This document shows positions 44,492-54,430 of a DNA stretch of 64,000 bases, in pieces. This DNA is from Canna indica. Its lineage: Eukaryota > Streptophyta > Magnoliopsida > Zingiberales > Cannaceae. Position 1 is the stretch's first letter; every line of letters begins with the position of its first letter. The translations under genes were made by a program, and so were the position numbers. Under the pieces are notes generated by a model that had not been told where the DNA came from, made no database searches, and saw only the letters and a list, made by a program, of their open reading frames with translations. The stretch is from contig CP136891.1 of assembly GCA_034359265.1 (NCBI GenBank), forward strand, positions 44,818,001-44,882,000. The letters are read 5' to 3'.

Positions 44492-47400
44492 CTAGCACCT
44501 TTCATGATCTCTCCATTTCAAGTACAGGAGCCCCGCCTGGTAGTGCGTATATGCTCCAGCAACAACCAGCACATGAAAGAGCTGGTGACTGTGCCCAGCA
44601 ATGTCAAACTTCCCAGGCATCCATCTCTCTGGAATTCTTGTTGCATACACCAATGCGCCGAGGCCATAGAGAACCCCCATTAAGACCTCATAGCCTGTTG
44701 TGTGCAGCGCCTCAGGTTGGTTCCAGAAAACAACCAATTTGTGCAGCACAGGGACTACTCCTGAGATACCCATGCCAAAGTAAAGGCCAGCCCTTATAGG
44801 TCGGAACTCGGGGCTCTGAAAAACTGGCAAAAGAGAAACAGCAATCATGGCAACTCCAAGAATGGTGATAAAGCCAAGGTAGACATTGCAGATGAATGGA
44901 TCACACATGAATGAGTAGTACACTGGAGGGTAGAATGATGTTGAAATGAGAGCTGCAATGCCAGCATAGTCAAGGCGGAGCATGATGTATGAAAGGCGCC
45001 TGGAGTGGCATGATAAGAGGTGACATGCACTGCTTGCAAGAAGGCAAAACATTGCACCACCTAAGAAGGCAAAAAATGGCCATAGCGGAATTGGTTGTAC
45101 CAGTAATGGAGCAATCATATTAGAGACATCATCGCTTGTAGCTGACTGTATATTCATGGGATCATGAAGATCAAGTTAGAACTAATCCATGGCCCAACAA
45201 AAGAATCTCAAATTCAACCTTATTGCATGCCATCATTGAAAATAAAACTAAATTACACATAGCTAAAGAATGCTAATATATTGTAACTACTAAGTTAGGC
45301 CTTCTGTAATTTATATCTGGATATAATTTATATCCACAGAACTAAATGATTCAAGAGGCATGCCAACTCAAAGGTTTTGTTATAAGATGAGTATGAAATA
45401 TTTTCTACACTGAATAATCCCAGACATATTCAGCATAATCTTTTGAGTTTAAAATCACAAATCTTTACAGGGAAGGAAGTAATGTGGCCAATTGAACTGC
45501 TACATTTGCTAGAAATTCAGTCTGGTATGCTGCATACCTCAAAGGTCTTGTCAATTCTCCGAGCTCAGATCTTCCGGTCTATAACTGGAATTCTGTTTTC
45601 ATTTAATAGATAGAATTTACTTTTTGGTATATGAAAACACAGTACACTAAAGTTGAACCAACTTGGTGGAGGTGAAAGAAAAAGACCTTTTTTCTGATGA
45701 GTTAGCTGCATAGTGCAGATTAAGACTATTAACTACAATCATGCTAGATACAGAAGAAATTTTCTATATATGACATGTTAACAAAAATCAAGACAAAATA
45801 TTAAAGGATTTACCATAATAGATGCATTGTCAGCTTGTCCAAATCTATGGGGCAAACAAGTTGAGAAAAGTTGCACTTGTTTCCACCTAGATAGAGATGG
45901 ACGCATGTCCATAGAAGTCAAAGATGATCTCAGTTCAGCCTTTAATCTTTGGAAATTAGGCAGTTGAGGTAATGAACGAAGACAAGCTACAATCTCTGAT
46001 TGAATCTTTTGAAGATCAGCTTTCTTCAACACATCTGGCAAGTGCTGTAATGAATGCATATCTACAACTCTTGGAACCTTCGTTGCAGTGTATATAGTAA
46101 GAGAAAGAAAGAGAAAAAACCCAATCAAGTGCCTGAAACATAAATGCATATGGTGTCAAGACCAAGGGGCAGAATATAGAGGATGCGGAACAATGTGAAG
46201 TGCAAAAAAGTTCTAAGAAAAAATCCAAAAGAAATACATTGGTATCTACATCCCGCCATCTCCACCTCTTGCTTTTCACAGTAGCGATCTCAACAATTTG
46301 ATCACATTCATGAAAAAGGTATAATAACTAGAATGGCTGGTTGACATATCTATTATCAAGAACAGAACTCAGTTATATAAAAAACCAAAAATTAATCAGA
46401 ATTTCTGATGAAAGAATTTTACAAAGATATAGTATAGAGGACAGTATAGAATTGCTAAAGCAAGATTTATTCTATTGAGAATATCAGAATATACATGTAG
46501 GATTAAGTATCAACTAAAGATTTTTTCTATTGGCAAAAAGTGAGTGAAGTGTGCAATAGGAAGTTGAGAAATTAGATCAATGACTCGGTAATTCTGTGTT
46601 CATATATACAGGTTAAAAGTTATATCAATAGAACAAAATGCTTACAAATACTTCTTGAGCAAAGATCATTTGTTATTAATGATCTAAATAAACCAAATCA
46701 GAAAACAATTTTTCAAACTAGATTGTTGGAGTCTCCTGCCAATAGAAAATTTTAAACAATTTAGATAAATGAATGTTGGAAATACTCGAGTATGAAGGCT
46801 AAGGATAGAATGGAGGAAGTTGGTAAATTAAAAATAAAGGTCTACAGTGGAACAATTGAGTCATAGGAGGGAAGAAAAGGAAGCAGATTAAAAATAGTCT
46901 ACAATTCATCAAAGAGTGACAAACTAGAAGGCAAAAAAAGTAAATTATTTTGTCCATCTGGACAGGGGTGACAACTAAGCAATTGACGAGTGACACAGAA
47001 GTATTTTCTGGACAGGGGTTGGCAACTGCACTAAGAGTTGTAAATGATTGGTGGCTTGGGTCAGAATCAGAATGGCAAAAAAATGGTGGGCTGGGCCCCC
47101 TCAATATTGGTGTAACATAATAAAGAAAATTTGGGGTCTTGGCTTTGGAAAATCCTCAACGAAGTGAAGCAAAGTGGAAGGAGTTGGTGTTGAACTCCTA
47201 CTTTGCGAGAATGGATGGTACGATACACAACTGAGATGAAATATGACAAGTATTTGGCAAGGAATCATCAAGCTCCAAGAGGCTTCCAAAATCGGTATAA
47301 ATTACCAAATTAGTGAAAGAACTAAAGATCTGTGGATGAAACCATGGCCCAGAAAGCAAAGCCTAGCAAATCAATAGAACTTTCCACAGCTGCAACTCAG

Positions 47401-49215
47401 CCGAATACATCAATAGACAATGTGAAAAACTAATCAAGAGAGAAGTTCATTTCATGGGACATCAGGTTCACACACTATGTACCCCTTCAACCAGTGGTTG
47501 AGCTAATTAAATATATTAATGCAATACAAGATATCAGGGGCAAAGGCATCAGAATGTGGAGATGGAACAAAAATGGAGCATTCACCAAAAAAGCTTGTAG
47601 AATCTGCTAACTTATAATGGGAGTCTCGGACGTAAAAGCACCCTTCTTATGGAAAAGTGAATTATTTGATTAAATCACCATCTTCAACTGGTTGGCAATG
47701 CAAGAGTGGCTGCCAACCAAAGACAGGTCCATTGTGAAGGGTGTCAATGTAAGAAAAAGCAAGCTGTGTTCTATAACAATGAACATAAGGATCACATGCA
47801 CATCTTGGATTGTGAATGCTAAAAACTAGGATGGACAACTATTCTGAAACACATCAACTCTAGAATTTTCAGCTTAATTTTTGAGACATGGCAGGAAATC
47901 CACATGAGAATGCAACAGGTATCATGGCAGAGAACAAGTGAACAACACAGGTATAGAAAATAATGTTTGCAAATGGAAGATTTGAATGGAGTGCAATCAG
48001 CATTGTTTTAACAATGAGATACAACCTCATCCCACCCTCTGTTGCATTGCAGCTACCCATTCTATGAAAATTGCTTAGCTTGGCACAGGCTAAATTTTTG
48101 TTCATTAGCTTTTCCCTAGAGTTTTTACTTTAATCGCTTGTAAATCCTACTTAGCTTACTTATGTAAGATCTCCTAACTCTCCTCTCTTACTCTTTATAC
48201 TTGTTACGTTTCAGTATTTTTGAAATATTATGGAAGCAAGTTTTCTTTTCCCAAAAAAAAATTAGTTGATATGTCATGAATTTTAACATTAAACCAATTT
48301 GTTATGGATTTAATCATTTGCCAAAAAATATAGCAACAATATTTATTTCAAAATTTTAATGAGCCATTCATCAGAAGACACTCCTTTGAACAGAAGAATT
48401 AAAAATAACCAATTGCAACATGGTGATCTCATCCAAAACACACAGTTTATCGAAGATGATTTAGACACCTGTGTTATTAGTAAAATGTAATAATCAATTA
48501 TAATATAGTCATCTCATTCAAAACACAATTTACTGAAGATCATTTAAACACTGCAAAGTTATCAGATTAAGTTATTAGGTTTCGCCATATCAAGTGGAAG
48601 AAAATCTTGATAACACCATCCAACATTTGCAAATGTTGTCTTTAGCAGATATAAATTATTTGTCCACCTAGGTAATGACAATCAACAGACATTACAAAAT
48701 CACCTTACCAAATTTAAACCCTAGACATTACGTCTTGCATTAGAATTTACAACCTAAAGCGCAAAACATAAACTTTATAATCAAAATCCTAACTTCTCTC
48801 CTAATCAATAATCATTCGTGTAGATTAGATCCTATCGTACCATAAGGCTTCGATTAGTAGAATGAAAGGTACAATGAAAAGGAAAAAGAAAGAACAAACG
48901 ATAGAATACCCAACAAAAATTATTCTACACTGAACAAAGGGGCAGACTAAGAACAAAATAAAACAAACATCAAATCTCTTACGTCCAAACGTTGAGTGTC
49001 TCATTGTGCAAGGAAAAAATGCTGAGGAGAGTCTGCTTCACCGGCCACTCGGCGCGGTAGTACCTTAAGATGTACTCGTTGTCCTTGAGATAGCTGGGGA
49101 GCGCATGGTACTCCACCAACTGGTACTTAACCTTCTTCCACATCCGCCGCCCCTTCCCCCCTTTCCCGCCGGAAAATGCGCCAATCGGCGACGACTCTCC
49201 GCCCTCCGACGCCAT
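44492..49215 (-). CDS. Heptahelical PAQR-family membrane protein (HHP type), 401 aa
   Basis: Three exons on the minus strand: 49,215-48,983, 46,132-45,814 and 45,145-44,492. Introns follow GT/AG (donors GTAAGAG and GTAAATC, acceptors TTTCAG and ATACAG) and phases agree, giving 401 residues. Exon 1 encodes the soluble N-terminus (MWKKVKYQLVEYHALPSYLK, then DNEYILRYYRAEWPVKQTLL). Exon 2 has the first membrane segment and a plant-specific loop. Exon 3 has the remaining segments with SSACHLLSCHS, YAGIAALISTSFYP and the metal-site motif GHSHQLFHVLVV. This is the adiponectin-receptor/hemolysin-III-like family; Arabidopsis HHP1-5 are linked to hormone and sugar responses. The C-terminus YLKWRDHERC is typical. 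The ATG is the first in frame. I saw no defect, so it is probably functional. Confidence 0.92.
47530..47830 (+). pseudogene. LINE relic (zf-RVT region) in HHP intron 1
   Basis: Plus-strand fragments read GIRMWRWNKNGAFTKKAC and FNWLAMQEWLPTKDRS, then VNV and, after a frameshift, a Cys/His stretch NNEHKDHMHILDCE. This is the C-terminal zinc-binding region that follows RT in plant LINEs (usually FNWLALxxRLPTKDRL...CxxC...HxxxxC). Further decayed LINE-like sequence may extend left to about 47,050. It is antisense to the host gene, within its 2.85-kb first intron. The rest of that intron shows nothing else I can name. Confidence 0.6.
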
Positions 49216-49532
49216 CGCCGGACAGGAAAAACGAAATCGGAGGAGAAGCCGTCGCCTTGGAGATGGAACCGAAGAAAAGTTAGCCCTTTTTGAGACCCAT
49301 GCAAGCTATGCAACAATGGAGAGAAAAGCGGAGAGGCCACAGAAACAGATTGCGGGCTCCAAAAAGATTGACGGAGTCTAATTATAGAAGAAAAAACGAG
49401 CGTCCATGTCGCTCGATAAAAACAGAATACCGATTAAAATATAATCAAAGAAATAAGATCAAGATTGAAAAAGAATAGAGACAACACCTAAATATAATAT
49501 ATAATATGTACTTTAGGGGTTTTATCATTTGC
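49216..49532 (-). promoter_or_regulatory. HHP upstream region squeezed by retrotransposon
   Basis: Only about 317 bp separate the HHP start codon from similarity to the Tat LTR. This must hold the 5' untranslated region and core promoter unless transcription starts in the LTR. I could not fix a TATA box with confidence. Confidence 0.4.
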
Positions 49533-50571
49533 GGCTACATGAACTGAACTAGTAGAGCCCCGCTGGATCAGCGCAAAAACACTCACACTCATGAATCAAA
49601 CCTAAGTCGAACCAAACACCACTTAACCCGATAGCTCCATCTGATCATATAAGGACACCCACATCATCATTTACTAGGGATTCGATAGTAATAAGCTCGA
49701 CGTCTTCGGGATAACCATCAATCCATTCCCGGTATATCCCGCGAGAATCAGGGGAGACATCATCACCCCGAAATATTCCTATCATGCACTATAAATAGAC
49801 ACGAATGTGAATTCTTATGGATCCATACCCCGATGGAACCAGACATGATAATTTTTCATCATCCGACTCAAGCAAGAATGAAAGGAATGGCAGAAAAGAA
49901 ATAGATCCATATAAAATCTATATTTCATACATATCCCCATATATCATATATAATGTAATGACTCCATGTAAGAAAAGATTTACCAGATTCAATTTTTCGA
50001 AATTGCAACTATTCATTGCAACTAATTCAATTCTTACATGTAAATGCTCAATATCCAAGTAGGCTTATAAATTTGATCATGATCAAGTGCCTTGTGGATT
50101 GTCTCATGTCTTTTGATTGGTGTTTATCCCCACACCATCTCAATTTTCTTACATACAAAGTATTAACTCGTTACTAATAAAGTGTAGCCTCTGTTCTTCC
50201 TTAGATCTCTTATTTCACTCCAATAGTATTATAGATTGGGATCGATGCAGAGGAAATGAATGTATTTCTACACTATAAATAAAGATGTGGAATAGACAGG
50301 ACATTGAATCATGCCATATCACTTATTTTATTCTACGGGATCTTATGAAGCCTGTTCATGCATAACATGATTTGGGTATAATCATAGAAAAGATTCTTGT
50401 CAAGCAAATTGGCCTATGCTCTGCTACATAGGGGGCCGATTCCAATTCACATACCCACACTTGGGATTCATTCTTACTTGAGTGTCGGAGTGTCTTTGCA
50501 GGTCCCCGACCGAAGTCGCACTAGACCAGGAGACGCGCAAGACCGCATCACCCCAGCTTCAGGCAAGAACA
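49533..50571 (+). repeat. 5' LTR of a Tat gypsy element, with plastid insert
   Basis: The left part (49,533-49,805) matches 34,244-34,510 (CACCCACATCATCATT, CACTATAAATAGACACG). The right part (about 50,455-50,571) matches the R/U5 end (TACTTGAGTGTCGGAGTGTC, GACCGCATCA, CAAGAACA). Between them lies plastid-like DNA. The LTR start is missing. The end at 50,571 is followed by a primer site. Confidence 0.7.
49805..50455 (-). other. Plastid-derived insertion (NUPT), group II intron-like
   Basis: The stretch interrupts the LTR. On the minus strand it contains GAGTCGGATGATGAAAAATT followed by ATCATGTC and GGTTCC, the stem motif of chloroplast group II introns. The remainder (CATGTCTTTTGATTGGTG, CCTATGCTCTGCTACATAGG) also looks like plastid spacer or intron. 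From memory of plastid sequence it may come from the ycf3 intron region, but I cannot confirm this. Borders are good to about 10 bp. Confidence 0.55.
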
Positions 50572-51327
50572 TTTGGCATCCATAATGGGGCCAGGTAAAT
50601 CTTACCTGCCCCACCATTGTTGGTACTCAGAGTAAGGCAAACGCCACCGCACATAGGCAGCACCTAGCAGCAGTGTTCCCCCGGTAACTAGAGACGTAAC
50701 ACAACGAGGAGTAACGCTCCAGTACTCGCCGACCCTTCACCAGAATAACTGCGCCGCTTGGTCGCTGATCTCCAAGTGCAGAATCAAAGGTTAACAGCCC
50801 AAATCACCGCTTTGAGGCAATCGGGAGAGCAACACTCGGTCGAGCGTGATCATTGCCGCTTGGAGCATGGTAAAGACATCCACCTGAAGAGAACCGGGAG
50901 GCTGACCTTTGCCTTTCGGGACGAGGTCTCTCGCATAAACCATCAGAGATAATAGGAGGAAATCGGGGTCACGGAGATTGTTCCTCCCCCCACCATTAAA
51001 TCGAGACATTTCGTTAAGCATATCATGGCAGTCCGTCTCCTTGACAACTTCAAACTGCCAACCACACTCTAGTCCTACGATGGCACGAGTGATCCGACCA
51101 CCCACCTCACGATGTTCAGATCAATGATGCTCCTTAACGGCGCCACCAAGTCCATCCTCTGCCGAGGCTTCCTAACCTTTTTGGAGAATGTCACACTACT
51201 TTGGTTTTTCACCTTACCACCTGGGTCAGTCCATACTTTCTAGGATTTTTTTCAAGCCTTCACTAACCAGTTCTCCTCATCGTGGATTTACTCCAAGACC
51301 GAGGACTCTCTCTATTACATTGAGCAG
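50572..51327 (+). pseudogene. gag: Tat gypsy primer site and gag fragment
   Basis: The LTR end CAAGAACA is followed by TTTGGCATCCATAATGGGG, a decayed version of the usual plant gypsy TTTGGCGCC..GTGGGG primer region. Gag then appears in changing frames: VADLQVQNQRLTAQITALRQ (coiled coil) near 50,758, and later LPTTLSSYDGTSDPTTHLTM, FRSMMLLNGATKSILCRGFL near 51,060-51,180. It closes with FTNQFSS and SLYYIEQ. This is the Retrotrans_gag domain. Several frameshifts and stops make it non-functional. It is cut at 51,328 by an inserted LTR. Confidence 0.75.
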
Positions 51328-51818
51328 TGTTGGCCCAAGGGTTGCCCCTAGGCTTCGATCTGTATTTTGATGATAACAAACATGAAACTAATGCATTTGT
51401 ATAGTTCTGAGTTCAGGTTGACTTTGCGATACGCGTGCAAACTTCGTCTGGTGAAATATCAAAAAATGTCAAAATCAGCTAAGAGGATGATTGTATAGAA
51501 AATCTAGGGTTAGATATAGAAATCATGTAATATGAGCCAAGGAGTATATCCCAAACTTGTTTGGAATGTAATCCAAGCCTAAACTCGGAAATGAAACCCG
51601 AAATCAGAGCTCGCCGAAAAAAATCATCAAGAAAATGTTGATTCCCATGTCCGATTGCAAAGTCGGTCAACCGAACTTAGCGTGGAATCCATAGAAAGGT
51701 TTGCAGTCGCAACATCGGTCGATCGGAGTGTGCCCAAAAGTGGCAAAAAGCTCCGGTCGATCGGTCGGTCGATCGACCTTCGATCGGGCGACCTCAACGG
51801 GCAAAAAAATGCCCGTTG
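51328..51818 (+). mobile_element. Partial LTR, relative of gag-only copia family
   Basis: It starts TGTTGGCCCAAGG and shares GTATTTTGATGATAACAAAC with the LTR at 23,370, but diverges after. It contains the TCGA/GATC-palindrome patch (51,655-51,800). It is cut at 51,818 by a copia LTR. Its segment 51,555-51,727 recurs at 54,258-54,430. Confidence 0.7.
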
Positions 51819-53102
51819 TGAAAGGAATAGTGCCCTTGAGCCAATCACATATCGATGTGTTTAGGGACTATTCAAGGGTAATCAACTTAGTGAGGCAACT
51901 TTTTCATCATATGCTGCATCTTTATTCATAAAGATTGTGCCCCATGAACTCGAGCAAATGATTACGAGGCCATGATGAGATCATGCTAGTGAGACTTGGA
52001 ATCCAGATGCCCCTATTTTAAATGTTCCTAGTCGTAGGATCACCAATTAGGGGATCGGTGATTCCGGATAGACCAGTGCACATGGAACATGCCCTATACG
52101 ATAAAGGGTAGCTGATCTCACAATTACCTATGAACCGTCATCAATGTACAAGTGGAAGTGCTCATTAGGGAATGAGTTTACTGAACGAACCTACACGAGG
52201 AACACATAATGGAATCCTTACATGAGTGTCAATAGGATGTTCCTCGGGTGATAGTAGATGCAAGCAGTCATTGGACTTGAGGTTGTCATGGTTACCTTGT
52301 GATTGACGACCCATTGCTTTGGTTCTATCCCTATGTGGCCCTCAGCGTCATACGTCGGGTATTACTGGGCATGGGGAAGCATTCATGGAGGTAGGTGAGC
52401 AACCAACATAGAATCAGTTACTCATAGTAAGAGGAGATAATATCCTATGTGTCCCTACAAGTGTCGACTCAGGAATATCAGGCCAGAGCAGATATGAAAC
52501 TCAGGAAGATGTTTTTGACGTTTCATTATTAAGAGGACATCTTGGCGGGTGGAATACATATGAATCAGTATTAGGGTTTGACACTTCTTCCGTACCCTAG
52601 CCAATTTCGGGACATTGTAATCGAGGTATTTAGTTGCACGGTAACTAATCACCGAAGGGCGTTCGATCCCTGTAGATTAAACCTCACACCATCCGGGTAG
52701 TCATGAGACGTTGCTAGACTTCAATCTTGACTCGTTCGATCCCTGTAGATTGAACCTCACATTATTTGGGTAGTCATGACACGTTGCTAAACGTCACATC
52801 ACACTATCCGGGTAGTCATGACATGTTGCTAGACGTCAATCTTGACTTGTGAGTGGAGTCTCTCACAACCACGCCAAAGGGGTTTAGTGGAGGCTCGTAA
52901 GATTCGAATAGGAATCGTTCTATCGGATCCGACTCTCTGTTATGCACAACTCATTACTGGCTTAGTGTGGTGCCCAATGGGTCATACACAACAGACTAAC
53001 ATCGTAACGGGCTTTCTGAGATAGAGTCCGAATGTGCAACTATATGTCTACTAGCATGGACATGCTGCAACTCGATCACGGATCTCATTTACGGACATGA
53101 TA
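51819..53102 (+). mobile_element. Copia LTR fragment, plus sense, 5' part
   Basis: It starts TGAAAGGAATAGTGCCC and follows the copia LTR order up to TTTACGGACATGATA. There it stops against an inverted LTR end. A local tandem duplication (CCGGGTAGTCATGA words, 52,690-52,830) repeats one segment three times. Confidence 0.8.
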
Positions 53103-53104
53103 GG

Positions 53105-54257
53105 TGTTGGGATGGAAGAAAAAGCACAATGGAAAAAATGATTTTAAAAAATACAAACCATCGCAAAACCAGCGATAAACTTTAGCAATCTTTAAGGAAT
53201 TCAATCTATGATTAGAAGGAGATGATATACCTTATACCGCAGATGGTAAGGCTGCTCCTATCCCCGTTTCAAGACGTCTAAGCGCATGTCCTCCAATGAA
53301 GGTCCACACCAAATGCCTCGCAACCAAAGGACAACGAACACCAAGATCCGTTGTGGCTCAACGGAGAGGGAAACTCAACCCCAAAACACACCTCGCTGTC
53401 CTCCTTGGACTCCTCCAAGAAGATGAAGGAGATGACACACCCAAGAGGAAGAGACCTCCAAATCGGCTTCACAAACCTGGGAAGGAGGAGCTTGATGTCC
53501 GGCCACCCATGGAGATCAAGAGGAGCTCTTTGGAGTCTTGGTCTTCAAGAAGCTTATCAAGAATCCAAGCCTTTGCTACTCTCTAACCAATTTGCTTAAC
53601 CCCTCTCAAAGGAGATTAGGCCATCTATTTATAAGGTGAGTAGGTGGCCCCCATGGTGGACCCAGTCCCCCCTTTATAAATTCGGGTTTGCCTCCAAAAC
53701 AATAATTTATATTTAATAGATTTATAATTAATTCAAAATTAATTAAATCCAACTAAATATAAACTTTAATTTATCTTTATAAATTAAATTCTTATTAATT
53801 ATGATTTATCATATGGCAATCCCTACAATTTAGGGATGCCCTATAAATTAGGATTACTGAGGAACTCCTTCGTGGCGTATTCGTTCCTATAGGAAATATC
53901 TTTCCTATTATGTCCGTAAATGAGATCCGTGATCGTGTTGCAGCATGTCCATACTAGTAGACATATGTGCCGCATTCAGACTTTATCTCATAAGGTTCGT
54001 TACGAGGTTAGCCTGTTGTGTGTGACCCATTGTGCCCCACAATAAGCCAACAGTGAGTTATGTATAATGAAGAGTCGGATCCGATAGAACGACTTCTATT
54101 CGAATCTTACGAGCCACCACTAAAACTCCTTTAGTGTGGTCATGAGAAACTCTACTCACAAGTCAAGATTGACGTCTAGCAACGTGTCATGACTACCAGG
54201 ATAGTGTGAGGTTCAATCTATAAGGATTGAACGTCCTTCAGTGACCAGTTACCGTGC
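53105..54257 (-). mobile_element. Copia LTR fragment, minus sense, 3' part
   Basis: It starts TGTTGGGATGG, the complement of the LTR end CCATCCCAACA, and runs in reverse through the LTR to ACCGTGCAACTT. With the preceding plus fragment it forms a head-to-head arrangement with about 450 bp of overlap in LTR coordinates. Confidence 0.8.
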
Positions 54258-54430
54258 AACTTGTTTGGAATGTAATCAAAGCCTAAACTCGAAAATGAAA
54301 CCCAAAATCGGAGCTCGCCGAAAAAAATCAACAATAAAAGGTTGATTCCCAGTTTCGATCGCAGAGTCGGTCGACCGAACCTAGCTTGGAATCCACAGAA
54401 GGGTTTGCGGTCGCAGCAGTGGTCGATCGG
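54258..54430 (+). repeat. Second copy of LTR segment 51,555-51,727
   Basis: The 173-bp segment begins GTTTGGAATGTAATC and ends GTCGATCGG, as at 51,556-51,727, with scattered base changes. It then meets the gypsy LTR. Confidence 0.85.
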
